Positions 29,562 through 40,545 of a stretch of 64,000 nucleotides of DNA are shown here, in pieces. Within the stretch, counting starts at the first letter, position 1. Every line of letters begins with the position of its first letter. The DNA is taken from NCBI GenBank assembly GCA_001887945.1, contig LDOQ01000069.1, positions 39,670-103,669 on the forward strand, in the 5' to 3' direction. The position numbers were made by a program, and so were the translations under genes. Source of the DNA: Spraguea lophii. Lineage: Eukaryota > Microsporidia > Spragueidae. Under the pieces are notes generated by a model. It had not been told where the DNA came from. It searched no databases and worked only from the letters and a program-made list of their open reading frames with translations.

Positions 29562-31658
29562 ATGTCTGTTATCCTAAATTTAAATGAGAAAGAGTTATTT
29601 AACACTCTCAATAATTTTAGTACGTATTCTGGGTCTAAAAAGCTAGAGGTTATTAATAAATGTATAGAAATATTAAATGAAAATACAATACCAATAATAT
29701 TACCATTTTTATTAAGTTTGGATGTAATAGAAGCACCAAATATTTTATACAAACAAATTGAAGAAAAGATTCTAGAACTTTATGCAAATATTAATAAAAT
29801 AAAAAATTTTAAGCATAAACTCAATAAAATAACCTTTAAAGACGAGGAGGTAAAAGTAGAAGAAAGGGAAACAAATGATAATCAAGAAAATATTCAAGAA
29901 AAAGATGAAATAGATGATATTTTTAACGTGATACATTCATCTTTATTAAAATATAGCAATAAAGAAATAGAAAATATCATAAATAATCTATTTGATATAA
30001 AATACAAAGAAAATAAAACAAAAGAATTACAAATAAAAGCAATAGAATCTTTAAAACCAGTTCTTAAAACATTCAATCAGAAATATACAGCATTAGATAA
30101 TAAAGAAATCCCAAATAACAGTAATTTAGAATATAAACTTATGAATAATATAAAAATCATATCATTGTTTATTGATGAACTAAAAGAAGAAGATATATTC
30201 ACCATTGATAAATTCTTAGATAATAATATAAAATATATAATTTATTATATTTATAGTATAAATGAATATAATAAAATAGAAGATAAAATAATAAACAATA
30301 AAGAGCTTATAAAAAAATATAATAATAAAATAAAAGATAAAATAGGGTCAGATAGAAATATAACAGATGAAATAAAAACATTAGAAAATAATTATGGTTA
30401 TAAAATTAATACAAAAAATATCAATGAGATAGAAAGTATTTATAATACTTACATATACGATTATCTTATAGAAGTAGATATCAACACACAGAGTAGTGTA
30501 TCTCTTAATTATTTAATAAGAAAAAGAAGTAAATACAATAAAAATATACTTCATAGACTTTTAACAGAATATGGAAAATTTTATATCAAAGAAGAGAATT
30601 TAGAAAAAGAAGATAATGAAAATATTTCAGATAAAGAAGACAACAAAGAAGATTTTATAAAATTAATTGATAATACTTCCAATGGCCATGGTATAATCTT
30701 AGATGTTTTATCTTATAATTATAATTTTATAAATAATTATTTGGATAATTTTACCATGAGCTTAAAAGATTTACTCTTAGTGAGTATTTCAGAATATAAA
30801 ATATTTTATTATATAATAAGTAATATACATAAATTTAAAAATCAATATAATACAATCAGTAAAGCTTTAAATACACAGCCCAAAGAATTTATAATAGAAA
30901 TATTAGAATATTTTTATAATAATAAATCTAAAAATATAAAAGAAGAAGTTAATATCGAAGGAGAAATGAATAAAAATATAAAATATATTATTTTAGAAGG
31001 TAATCCAGATATAAAAATTATTCATAGCAATAATTCTCTACCAGATGATAAAATAGAATATTTTCTAAATTTTATTATAAATTTTATAAGCATATGCAAA
31101 ATAGAAGAATTACAAAATATTATAACATCCAATTATTTAGAATATGATTTTTATTTTTATAATATTATAAATTTCATAGAAAAAAAGAAGGTTTTGGAAT
31201 ACATGGGAAAATATATTAAAAATACTGAAAGTCTTGGATATTTCTGTAATAGGCTTACACCAGGAGAGGTATTTTATGAAGCACATTTTGTAGATGAAAG
31301 ATATAAATTAAATATAAATGAATGTAAACTTATAACAAAATTATGTATTGATACCTTGGATGATGATATTCTTCTTCAAGTATTACTTAGATTAGAAAAT
31401 AAAACACCTGTATTATTTATACGTACAATAATACTCTGTTACCAAAAAAATAAAAAATTAAAGAAATTTATTGAAAATATAATACAAAAAATAATAAAAA
31501 GAAAAATAGATAAAAAACATATTAAGGTTGGAATAATAAAATTGATAGAAATAATGGGAGAGGATGGAATAAATATATTTTATATGTTGAATAAGAGAGA
31601 CCAAGAGGATATTCTTAGAAATAATAAAAATATAAAAAATATTATAGATAAATCATAA
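29562..31658 (+). CDS. PTA1: Symplekin/Pta1-like mRNA 3'-end processing scaffold
   Basis: Probable scaffold of the cleavage and polyadenylation complex. The 698-residue protein is all-helical and HEAT-like. The recognisable part is the C-terminal 130 residues, matching the symplekin C-terminal domain pattern: RLTPGEVFYEAHF, LLQVLLRLENKTPVLFIRT, then IENIIQKIIKRKIDKKHIK and IFYMLNKRDQEDIL (cf. LFMRT, and LPxxQ in symplekins). The middle is Lys/Asn/Glu-rich, with an acidic insert (EEDNENISDKEDNKED-like). The start is taken at 29562, preceded by CCCCTCATTTT; an upstream in-frame ATG at 29511 would add 17 residues. Family call is moderate. Confidence 0.75.
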   Translation: MSVILNLNEKELFNTLNNFSTYSGSKKLEVINKCIEILNENTIPIILPFLLSLDVIEAPNILYKQIEEKILELYANINKIKNFKHKLNKITFKDEEVKVEERETNDNQENIQEKDEIDDIFNVIHSSLLKYSNKEIENIINNLFDIKYKENKTKELQIKAIESLKPVLKTFNQKYTALDNKEIPNNSNLEYKLMNNIKIISLFIDELKEEDIFTIDKFLDNNIKYIIYYIYSINEYNKIEDKIINNKELIKKYNNKIKDKIGSDRNITDEIKTLENNYGYKINTKNINEIESIYNTYIYDYLIEVDINTQSSVSLNYLIRKRSKYNKNILHRLLTEYGKFYIKEENLEKEDNENISDKEDNKEDFIKLIDNTSNGHGIILDVLSYNYNFINNYLDNFTMSLKDLLLVSISEYKIFYYIISNIHKFKNQYNTISKALNTQPKEFIIEILEYFYNNKSKNIKEEVNIEGEMNKNIKYIILEGNPDIKIIHSNNSLPDDKIEYFLNFIINFISICKIEELQNIITSNYLEYDFYFYNIINFIEKKKVLEYMGKYIKNTESLGYFCNRLTPGEVFYEAHFVDERYKLNINECKLITKLCIDTLDDDILLQVLLRLENKTPVLFIRTIILCYQKNKKLKKFIENIIQKIIKRKIDKKHIKVGIIKLIEIMGEDGINIFYMLNKRDQEDILRNNKNIKNIIDKS

Positions 31659-31825
31659 TATGTAAGATTTGAATATGAAGGTGATAGTAGGAATGATGGT
31701 ATGAATAAAGGATATGGAATAAACAATAACAATTTGTGAGAATGAAAAAAATATTATACTGAGATAGAAGAAATATATTTTAAATAATAAAATAAAATAT
31801 TTAATTCCATGAATAATAATTTTTA

Positions 31826-32560
31826 TTACGATCTCTCTCTAACAATTTCTTCTTTTATTTCATCTATCATTCCTTTGATTTTATTATCTAAATATTCTAT
31901 ATTATTATTTTTTAGAATTACACATTCTATTCTTTCTACACTGATATCTTCTTTTATTATATTTGCTACTATTTTTATTACTTTCCTCATTGCTTCTTCT
32001 ATACTGAGATTATCTATTTCTTTTACTAATTTTGTTAACATTTCATCTGCTACCTCTGCACCCATTCCCAATGCTTTTGCTTTATATTTATTAAACGATC
32101 CTGAAGGATCGAATGTATACAACATTGGTTTTGTATCATTTGATGCTAAAAGAAGTGATACACCCAAAGGTCTTGAAAATATTTTCTTTTCTTCTTTTTC
32201 TGAGAATTTCATTGCCAATGAACATAGATATTTAAGTAGACCTTCTGATGATATTTGTTCATTATAAATTGATCTATGTCTTAATGCATGTTTTCTACTT
32301 TTTTCTATCACAGTTCTAATATCTCCAGATAGTCCTGAAAATCCCATAATAAGATGATCATCGATAATAAAATGTTTCTTTAATGGATTTTTAACAAAAG
32401 AATTTACTAATTTCTTTTCGCTTACTAAAATAACAGAATCCTTATGTATAACACCTAATGTGAGTGTACCATGGTTCATAGCCTTCATAGCATATTCTAG
32501 TTGGTATAGACGGCCATCAGGTCCATATGTGTTTACATTGCGTTTAGATTGTGATGACAT
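31826..32560 (-). CDS. PUP2: 20S proteasome alpha subunit 5 (Pup2/PSMA5-like)
   Basis: Alpha-ring subunit of the 20S proteasome. The 244-residue protein has the N-terminal signature VNTYGPDGRLYQLEYAMKA (residues 9-27), then SGLSGDIRTVIEKSRKHA and SRPLGVSLLLAS. DPSGSFNKYKAKALGMGAE corresponds to the DPSGTF..xAxAIG.xSE segment of alpha5. CCCCAATG precedes the start. Together with the alpha3 gene it makes two of the seven alpha subunits in 5.3 kb; this may be chance. Alpha5 is the best match, but I cannot run a comparison. Confidence 0.88.
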   Translation of the reverse strand: MSSQSKRNVNTYGPDGRLYQLEYAMKAMNHGTLTLGVIHKDSVILVSEKKLVNSFVKNPLKKHFIIDDHLIMGFSGLSGDIRTVIEKSRKHALRHRSIYNEQISSEGLLKYLCSLAMKFSEKEEKKIFSRPLGVSLLLASNDTKPMLYTFDPSGSFNKYKAKALGMGAEVADEMLTKLVKEIDNLSIEEAMRKVIKIVANIIKEDISVERIECVILKNNNIEYLDNKIKGMIDEIKEEIVRERS

Positions 32561-32777
32561 TGGGGTGTTTGTTATTTAATAAAAATTAATGCATTAATAT
32601 AAATTTGGTAAAAGAAAGCAGGAAATCAGGATTCTTAAGACAATAAAAAAATTAATACAATAAAATAAAATAATAATAAAAATAGAATTAGTATAAATAA
32701 AATAAAATTATATAATAAAAATTATAAAGGTAATTTAAAAAATATATTATTAAATAAAATTGTATAATCTATTTTAT

Positions 32778-34082
32778 TTATACTAAAGAGTTTACTCTTG
32801 AAGATAATGGTGGATGTGTACTTCGTATCATAGTATACAATCTTGTAGGTGTCGTATATTCACCATATTCTACTACAATATCATATAATGCAGTTGCTAA
32901 TTCTGCGCCATATCCATGTTTTTTCGCAAAATTATCAGATTTTATCTCTGAATATTGCGATGCCAATTTATAGATTACAAAAACATATTGTCGTAGTAAC
33001 ATTTTATAAATTAACATTAAAATGAGGAATGAAGTAAATATAGAAATATTATTATTCGAAAATTTAGCATTGGCAAAAGTAAAAAACCATAAGGCTATAC
33101 ACATTTCTAAAAGTATGACGAATACGTACGCAATAGTTTTTTTGGCTAATGAATTATCATCAGCATGTCCTATTTCGTGTAATATTATGGCATTTATATA
33201 TTCACTGTTCATTTCTCCGATATCTCCATATATTTCTAGGCGTATACCTCTTCCATATCCAACAAGTGCAGCATTTTTATCTCTTGATGGTTTTATTTCT
33301 TCATAAACTCTGTCTTTAAGACCATATTTTATTAATAAAGTTTGTATTTTATCATCAAATTTATTTATGTTAACCAATCTCATTCTTTCGAAATCCGGTT
33401 TATCGTGAATTAATATTTCTGGTAGAACTTTTATTAAATATGCAAGATAACAAGCTATAATAAATTGTCTTCCAAAAAGATTTAAAGCTAGATAAACTAA
33501 AAACATAGCAAATGGAATTATAAAAAAGTAGGTGAGTGTAAATGTTGTTAGTTGTTTGAATATTGTGAGCGAATCCAAATTCCTTTTTCCCGCGAAAAAT
33601 AATATCATTTTTGCCAATAAGTATAATCCAGTAAAAATACAAAAGAAATTAATTTCTGATCTTTTCAATTCACGATAGTTGTTCCTTATAAGCGTTAAAC
33701 TAGAATTTGCAGCTTTCATACTTTTCCTTTGTAAAGCACCATTTAAAAATATCATGGAAATTGCTACGTACATTATAGTACGTAATAAATCTAATGATAC
33801 GTTTGTTATTCTGTTATTTACAGCTTTTTTCTGTGATTTAATGAATACATCCTCTTCAGAATTTGCTAGTTTAAACATATTTGTACCTTTTTTAAGCGGT
33901 AATTCACTATTATTCAAATGTACTGAAAACAACGCAGTAGATATAGCATCATAAAGGATAATAAATAATGTAACTATAAACAACGAGTATATAACATTAC
34001 GAATAATTGTTTTCATAAAACCTTGTGTTACTCCTTTTTTTGTTATAAAAATATCAAATACACACAAATCAAAACTTTTCAT
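32778..34082 (-). CDS. STE24: CAAX prenyl protease Ste24 (M48 metalloprotease)
   Basis: Zinc endoprotease of the ER/inner nuclear membrane that cleaves prenylated CAAX proteins. The 434-residue multi-pass protein has the zinc motif HEIGH at about residues 301-305 in ILHEIGHADDNS. The third ligand region is SDNFAKKHGYGAEL, and the family C-terminus is THPPLSSRV. About seven hydrophobic segments surround these, as in Ste24. Length is normal. No CCC motif is seen at the start, and an ATG 22 codons in (MKTIIRN) is a possible alternative. Confidence 0.92.
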   Translation of the reverse strand: MKSFDLCVFDIFITKKGVTQGFMKTIIRNVIYSLFIVTLFIILYDAISTALFSVHLNNSELPLKKGTNMFKLANSEEDVFIKSQKKAVNNRITNVSLDLLRTIMYVAISMIFLNGALQRKSMKAANSSLTLIRNNYRELKRSEINFFCIFTGLYLLAKMILFFAGKRNLDSLTIFKQLTTFTLTYFFIIPFAMFLVYLALNLFGRQFIIACYLAYLIKVLPEILIHDKPDFERMRLVNINKFDDKIQTLLIKYGLKDRVYEEIKPSRDKNAALVGYGRGIRLEIYGDIGEMNSEYINAIILHEIGHADDNSLAKKTIAYVFVILLEMCIALWFFTFANAKFSNNNISIFTSFLILMLIYKMLLRQYVFVIYKLASQYSEIKSDNFAKKHGYGAELATALYDIVVEYGEYTTPTRLYTMIRSTHPPLSSRVNSLV

Positions 34083-34290
34083 CAGAAAAGAAAATGATAA
34101 ACTAAAAACAATGAAACAAAATTAAAATTTGATAAAGTACAAACATATCAATGGTTAATATTTTTTATTCGATTTCAGCGGAAAAGCTTATTTACGAATA
34201 GAAATATAAAATATTTTTTTGTTCGATAAAATTCCAGAAGAGAATTTATTAAAATCTTTTGTATATAAACGAATCGCAAATAAATAAAAT

Positions 34291-35481
34291 ATGGGTCTTT
34301 CATTATTTGAAGCTTCACTTTTTATCTGTACTGCAATATTTGGTGTTGGTGTAGTTTCTTTACCTTCTGCATTCAAATCTCTAGGATGTATTTTTGGTGT
34401 TGGTGCGTATTGTTTTGTTGGTATATTGACATTATTTACCATATTTTTGATATCTTCAACACTTAAAACAGTAAAAAGAACTGATTATACTTACAATGAT
34501 CTTTTTTCGATAAAATATCCATATTTAGGAAATATTTTAGATTACATTATTGTATTAGGTGGAATTTTATCTTGTATGATGTATACAGAACATTTGGTAA
34601 AATGGTTCAATACATTATTTGAAGGATTAATTCCCACACACAATACATTTTCTGCGGCAATAATACTTTTTCCATTATTTTTTCTTTCATCTAAGAAAGA
34701 ATATAAAAATTTAAGATATATTTCATACATTTCAGTATTTTCGGTCTTTTTATTCGCATTTTTTATTTTGTATTATTTTTTTAAACTGAAGGATAAATTA
34801 CAGGTAAATATAAAATTATATAACTACGATTTCGATTCTGGTATTTCAAGATTTATTTTGAGTATGGGTTGTCAAAAAAGTATAATTAACATATATAATG
34901 CAATGAACAAACCATCAGTAAGATATATATCATACGCATCAATAATTTCAATAATTTTTGTAACTTGTATTTATACGACAATTGGATTATGTGGATATAT
35001 ATGTTTTGGTGATCGTTGCGATGATACAATTATAACATTATTTTGTAATAAGAATTTCTATAAGAATAATTTGATAGAAAGAACCACATTTAATTTGATA
35101 GCACCAAAAATATTAATATTTTCATTCTTTATTTCACTCTGTGGATCATATTGTTTTCAAATCTATCCAACAAGAATAGCTCTTTTTTCAATTTTTAAAA
35201 GAAATTTTAATTTTCAAAATGAAAATGTTTTAAGAATATCCACATCCCTGGGAGTATGTATATTTAATTTTATCTGTATAATGTTTAACTTGGATTTAAA
35301 ACTACTTATTACATTATCAGGTGGTACCATAGCTACTATTCTGTGTTACACAATGCCTACTTTATTATATCTAACTGTTAATAGAAAAAACATTGTTATA
35401 ACAGCTTTAGCTACAATAGTCTGTATTTTATCTTTTGCTTTTATTCTTAAAATACTCATACATACAATAAAATCTTTATAA
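34291..35481 (+). CDS. Amino-acid/auxin permease family transporter (AAAP; AVT/SLC38-like)
   Basis: Multi-pass transporter of 396 residues with about 10-11 TM helices. The start of TM1 has the family signature FGVGVVSLPSAFKSLGC (residues 17-33). Others are SGGTIATILCYTMP near residue 345 and the YICFGDRCDDTI region typical of AAAP proteins (GYxxFGxxxxxxIL). It probably moves neutral amino acids across the plasma or vacuolar membrane. Microsporidia depend on host amino acids, but the substrate is not readable here. It diverges from STE24 with a 208-base spacer. Confidence 0.9.
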   Translation: MGLSLFEASLFICTAIFGVGVVSLPSAFKSLGCIFGVGAYCFVGILTLFTIFLISSTLKTVKRTDYTYNDLFSIKYPYLGNILDYIIVLGGILSCMMYTEHLVKWFNTLFEGLIPTHNTFSAAIILFPLFFLSSKKEYKNLRYISYISVFSVFLFAFFILYYFFKLKDKLQVNIKLYNYDFDSGISRFILSMGCQKSIINIYNAMNKPSVRYISYASIISIIFVTCIYTTIGLCGYICFGDRCDDTIITLFCNKNFYKNNLIERTTFNLIAPKILIFSFFISLCGSYCFQIYPTRIALFSIFKRNFNFQNENVLRISTSLGVCIFNFICIMFNLDLKLLITLSGGTIATILCYTMPTLLYLTVNRKNIVITALATIVCILSFAFILKILIHTIKSL

Positions 35482-35797
35482 AATAAAATATATTATATAT
35501 TTTTAAGAGTAAATAAGATTTATGTTACCATTTTTATTTGCTCATTTGAATGTTTTAAATATTAAAAAATAAAAAATTATTTAAATATTGAAATAATTTT
35601 TTATTTGAAGAATTACACTGCGAATGACCTACGTATTGTGAATGTAATCCAGGGATTATAACTAAAAACCAAAGAAAACTCAGAATTTTTACAAAAAAAA
35701 TAAAACTTAATTTCATCTACGTTTCATAAAAGAGTTATATTTTTTCACACTTCAATTGAATTTTTAAAATATTTGCTAATAAAAATTTTTAGCCCAT
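35482..35797. other. Intergenic, nothing recognised
   Basis: AT-rich gap that ends in the GCCCATATG start context of the next gene. No other element is seen. Confidence 0.4.
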
Positions 35798-36883
35798 ATG
35801 AATAATGAATTTCATGCTTTTATTTTCTTAGATCCAGGTCAAGATCTTTTCCCATTGGTAAATAAATACATAGATAAACACATGTTACCTATAGTAAATA
35901 AACCATTACTATTTCATAATATAAAATTCTTAGCAGAATGTTGCAATAAGATAACAATCGTTGGATTAAAAAAGCTTAAAGATTCAGTTGAAAAAGTTAT
36001 TGATGAATTTATAGAATCAAGATCCGAAGAATCTTTTGATAGAAAAAATATAGAATTTTTAGAAATAATGTATTTTGAAGGTGTGCATACCATTCTTTTA
36101 TCAAAAATAGATCAAGTAACATCTAAAAGAATAATTATTATGAAAGGAGATATAATTACAAATGTTAAACTTTCAGATATCATCGTTGACTTCAAAAGAT
36201 CAAAAACTAAATTTTATACGATACTTACAAAGAAAAAATCCGAAAATTATATTTGCTATAAAAACAATGAAATTTTATATTATAAAAACAACAATCCAAT
36301 AAAGAATGAAATATTTAGTAAATTTGATAAAGTGAAAATATCAACAGAATTAGATACAATACAATTGTATATTTGTGATAAAGAATGTATACTTTACACA
36401 GAAAAAAGCTTTAGTTTTAAAAATACATTTTTTCCTACGATGGTTGAAAAATTATTGGAAAATATTCCTGTAAAATTCTTTTATAAAGAAAATAGTTTTT
36501 TCCAAATAAAAACACCTGATGATTATTTGGAAGCAAATATGTTTGTCCTTTCTAATTTGAAAAGTTTTTCTTATAAAGGAAATCCATGTATATCAACAAA
36601 ATCAACGTCTGTTTTAGAAAATATAGAAATCGGAAAATCCAAAATTTTTAAATCGATTATTGGTGAAGGAACTAAGATTGGGGATAAAGTAAAAATCAGT
36701 AGTTCTGTAATTATGAATGCGGTAATTATTGGTAATAATGTAAAAATAGAAAACTGTGTTATAGGATGCAATGTAATTATTCCTGAAAATTCTACTTTAA
36801 AGAATTGTAAAATATCTTCTAATTTTATTTTTAAAGAAACTGTAAAGTTATTGGATCAAAATATAATGGCGTTGGACAATTAA
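35798..36883 (+). CDS. EIF2B3: Translation initiation factor eIF2B gamma subunit-like
   Basis: Nucleotidyltransferase-fold subunit of the guanine exchange factor for eIF2. The 361-residue protein has a degenerate pyrophosphorylase N-terminus (FLDPGQDLFPL instead of GxGTRL, then MLPIVNKPLLFHNIKFL). The ILMKGDIITNVKLSDI-like segment (about 115-130) follows. The C-terminus is a left-handed beta helix with hexapeptide repeats (about 275-345: IGEGTKIGDKVKISSSVIM, IIGNNVKIENCVIGCNVII). Loss of the catalytic glycine loop fits eIF2B gamma rather than a sugar pyrophosphorylase. GCCCATATG marks the start. Confidence 0.85.
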   Translation: MNNEFHAFIFLDPGQDLFPLVNKYIDKHMLPIVNKPLLFHNIKFLAECCNKITIVGLKKLKDSVEKVIDEFIESRSEESFDRKNIEFLEIMYFEGVHTILLSKIDQVTSKRIIIMKGDIITNVKLSDIIVDFKRSKTKFYTILTKKKSENYICYKNNEILYYKNNNPIKNEIFSKFDKVKISTELDTIQLYICDKECILYTEKSFSFKNTFFPTMVEKLLENIPVKFFYKENSFFQIKTPDDYLEANMFVLSNLKSFSYKGNPCISTKSTSVLENIEIGKSKIFKSIIGEGTKIGDKVKISSSVIMNAVIIGNNVKIENCVIGCNVIIPENSTLKNCKISSNFIFKETVKLLDQNIMALDN

Positions 36884-37743
36884 ATTTTTGGTCTAAATTT
36901 ATTTTATTAAAACATTATCGATATATTCATTTAAATGTAAAATTATACATTAAAAATAAATATATGATTTTTACCTATAATTTTAATTATATCGTTATTC
37001 TCTTTAAGTCAATCTTGTTATTTTATTTTTTACTATTACATGAATAAGAATAGAACAATTTCTAGCTTTAAATTCCTTTTTATTCAAAAAATTCAAGATA
37101 TAAATTTTTACGTAATGATATCAATAAAAGGATACAGAATTAAATATGCACAGCTTTTATCTATAAATTAATATTATTAGATTTATTTTAATTCAAATAT
37201 GAATCATTTAGACATTTTAATTTTTTTCTAACAAAATTATTATGTATTGAAGAATTTGAAAAACGGATGATATGTGTGTAACATAAAATATGATATTATG
37301 AAGTATAATATATGATTAAATTCGATAATAATGTAGTACCACTTTTAAACGCATTAAAATTTCATTGGCGAAAGCACAGGTACGATAAAAATAAAATAGA
37401 TAATTTAATAAAAATTTGCCACGAAATTTAGTTTCATTGTTTTTTTATGTTTCTGGTGATGTTATACTTCTATATTAAATGTAATTTTCCAGTATTAGGT
37501 AAAAATATAAAATATCATTAGTTTATGAGATAATGTAATATATAGAATACTCCGATCGTTAATATTTCAAACATAAAACAAGAGAACTTAAAATTATTTA
37601 ATATAAGTTCCATATTTCAAAAAATTAACGGTCATATACTATTATGAATTACAATTAGCTGAAGCGTTTAAATTATAAATAAAATGTAATTATTAAACAA
37701 TTAAAACTTTTAAATTGATAAATGATTTTCCATGAAAAGAATT
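36884..37743. other. Intergenic, nothing firm
   Basis: AT-rich. A 39-codon ATG frame at 37312-37431 (MIKFDNNVVPLLNALKF...) has no start motif or family resemblance, so I do not call it. Confidence 0.4.
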
Positions 37744-38697
37744 TTATTCGTCATTTTCCAACACTTCTTCTGTTTTTCTTCTAATCCAATTATAAGCATA
37801 TTCGCATCCTAAATCTGCAATTGCCCTAATATCCTTACCTGCCGAATATCCATCTAAAGCACCTGCTGCAAAAGAATCACCTGCACCACATGTAACTATT
37901 TGTTCTAAATCTATTTTTCTAGGTCGTTTATAACCATGGTTATATCTATCGATATAAAATATACTATTATCACCATTTGTGCATATAAGTTTTTTTGTTA
38001 CCGCTAATTTTTTCATATAGGATAAAAATTCAAAATTACTCATTTCATTGTCCTCTTCCAACATATAACCGAGAGATATTAATGCCATAAACTCAGATTT
38101 ATTTCCAATTATCATTTCAGAATTTTCTACGATAAATGAAATTTTATCATAAGAATTATATGTTTGTATAACAGCAGCAAGATTTAATACGACCTTAAAT
38201 TTTTTTTGAGCAATTATAGCTTTTATAACTTCTTCATTATTATTCCATGTGAACAACGAGACATAGAAAATATCAAAATTTTTTATCATATTTGTCCAAT
38301 AATCAATGCATTTAAGAGAAAGTATTGCACCACTTTTCATAACCATAGTTCGTTTATTATCTTTTATCATAACATAACATGTACTACTTGGTTGGTCGTT
38401 TCTTTTTTCTAAATGCACATTTCTTTTTCCATTTAACAATTGTCCTACTTCATCGGCATCATTTTCACTTATCGCACCTAAAAATGCAGTTTCTGTAAAA
38501 TTAATACAACTGAATGTATTAAATGAAGTTCCACCAAGAATTTTCTTTAAAGGTTTATATCTTTTTAAATCATCGTCGTTTTCAATGAATTTATGTCCAT
38601 CTTCACTTATATTATATCGTTCAAGTAAATCCTTATTATATTTCAAATAAACATCGATTATTAGTTCGCATGCAAATAATATTGAAAATCTAGCCAT
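37744..38697 (-). CDS. PfkB-family kinase, adenosine kinase-like
   Basis: Ribokinase-fold sugar/nucleoside kinase of 317 residues. The N-terminus follows adenosine kinases (ILFACELIIDVYLKYNKDLLERYNI against the ADK ILFGMGNPLLD...LDKYxL pattern), then LGGTSFNTF. The C-terminal PfkB signature is VTCGAGDSFAAGALDGYSAG, with the catalytic-base Asp in GAGDSF. It probably phosphorylates adenosine or a related nucleoside for salvage; substrate specificity is inferred from the N-terminal resemblance only. The start context is AAGGAATGG, without CCC. Confidence 0.85.
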   Translation of the reverse strand: MARFSILFACELIIDVYLKYNKDLLERYNISEDGHKFIENDDDLKRYKPLKKILGGTSFNTFSCINFTETAFLGAISENDADEVGQLLNGKRNVHLEKRNDQPSSTCYVMIKDNKRTMVMKSGAILSLKCIDYWTNMIKNFDIFYVSLFTWNNNEEVIKAIIAQKKFKVVLNLAAVIQTYNSYDKISFIVENSEMIIGNKSEFMALISLGYMLEEDNEMSNFEFLSYMKKLAVTKKLICTNGDNSIFYIDRYNHGYKRPRKIDLEQIVTCGAGDSFAAGALDGYSAGKDIRAIADLGCEYAYNWIRRKTEEVLENDE

Positions 38698-39364
38698 TCC
38701 TTATAGCCGTGAAGAAAATAAATGCTAAAAAAATCATTTTTGATTAATTTTTAATATTTTGTAAAAATAGATTTTCTTAATTAAAAATATTATAGAAATA
38801 ATCAATTTTTTGAACATTTTACATTTAAACTATTCTTATTAGAAAGTATTAAAAATTATATACAAGACCAATCGAGATAATATATATTTTACAGTGTATT
38901 TTAACTCAATTTATCCATTTATTGTGATTTTTAATGAAATATATTGACGGCGACTGAGATAAATTATTTTTTTAATTATTTGTCGAATACTACAAACACG
39001 TAGCAATTTTCAAATAATATCTATTTAAATAATGATTTTTTTTAGTAATAGTATATTTTTAAAAATATTAAAAGATCATTAAATAATTAATTCTTCTTAT
39101 TTTAAAAAATAAGTATAGGTTATTAATTTTTCATAATAATAAATTTCAGGAAGAATATGACTGTCAAATATATGTTATGAACAAGATAAAGATAATTACA
39201 ACAAAAAGTTTATTACCTGTCAAATATCTCAAAATGAGTTTCCTTGTTACAACAATATTAATAAATTTTAAATAAAAAAAATAATATCTATTTATAATAA
39301 ATTTAAGAGGTTTAATTTTTAATTTCTTCTTTTATAAATTTTATAATATGTAGTATCTCAAAGT

Positions 39365-39730
39365 TTCTTTTACCTACTGGTAATGAGCTGGCGGACAAAT
39401 CCTAAAGTTGTGAGTTTGAATTTTTCAACAAAAAAAATAGATGAAATAAAAATAAAAAAATGGGAATCGAGCAGATTCATGTTTGATAACGTAGGTTAAA
39501 TGTTTTATATGACAATTATATTAAAGCTATTATAAACAAGATAGTTATTTACTTTTTATTGATTTGTGAAACAACCAGCATTATGTCAAGATTAAGAAGT
39601 GATTTTTTTAAAAATAAAAAAACACAGCAATGAAAAATACATACAAAACCCCAACAATCTATAACATAATATAACATGGTTTTAATGATCTTATTGTTTT
39701 AAAACATGTTAGGTCATAATTGAGAATACC
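39365..39730 (+). mobile_element. Decayed SINE including the tRNA-like head
   Basis: Plus-strand order matches the full-length element read from its tRNA head. GGTAATGAGCTGGCGGACAA and GTGAGTTTGAATTTTTCA stand for the remnant B-box region. ATTGATTTGTGAAACAACCA follows about 140 bases later, like the body segment ATTGATTTGTGACTCGGCCA. Divergence is high and the boundaries are approximate. Confidence 0.5.
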
Positions 39731-40424
39731 TTACTTCTAATTAAAATATTAAATTGTTATTCTTATCATCAGAAAAAGCGATGTTTAAGACGAAAATTTT
39801 TCACTCTTTTACTTATGTAATAAGGTAACCAAGTCCTTAACCGTTTTAACTATAATATTTAAAGTCTATTTTTTATTGGATGTGCCGGGAGTGACGTCAT
39901 GAAAACCCGATTTATTGTAATATTTATAAACAAATTTTTATTTATAAACAAATGTTTATTCGTTGTTTAATGTTAACTTTTCTGATGTTATTATCAAATT
40001 ATATATATCATATATAACTATTTTATAGGAAGAATCTAACGCAGAAGTTATAAAGCAGCTGAGCCGAAGAAAAGTGTAGACATGGTATATCTTTCATTGA
40101 TTTAATTTTAGGTGTACACACAAATAATATAAAAGTATATACTGTGGAGTTAAATAATATATAAAAAAGGAGTGTATAATTCATAAACATTAAAATATTA
40201 TCTATCATTGGTTGTTTTTTAAGAAATGAAGGTGAAGGAGCGTATTCTATTTTAATAAAATTACTAAATTATTAATCTTTTTCAAAAGGATATAATATAT
40301 GTAGATTACAACCGGAATTTTTATTTATAGAAGATTTCCCAGTTTGCAGTGAAACACTATAATCCATCTCTTTTATTTTCTAAAATACCATCACCTGTAG
40401 TTAACAGCTTACAGTATGAGTAGC

Positions 40425-40545
40425 AATTTCATCTTACATTATGCTCAAAATATAGGATTTTGCGTGCAATGCCTATCACAACCGGGTTTCTTAGCTCTAT
40501 AGGATTAATTCTCAATATAGTAATAATAAGTACGTGAAATATGTT
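40425..40545 (-). mobile_element. Decayed SINE body fragment
   Basis: The plus strand reads TCATCTTACATTATGCTC, then TAGGATTTTGCGTGCAATGC. This corresponds to TCATCTTACCTTATGCTCCA and TTAGGATTTTGCGTATGGTG of the full-length copy at 43621-43662, so the orientation is the same as that copy. Confidence 0.65.

Noticed and set aside
31809..32267. A 152-codon frame antisense to the proteasome alpha5 gene
   Set aside because: It lies entirely inside the opposite-strand proteasome gene, which has full family motifs.
37312..37431. A 39-codon ATG frame between the eIF2B gamma and PfkB genes
   Set aside because: No CCC motif, no family resemblance, and frames of this length are expected by chance.
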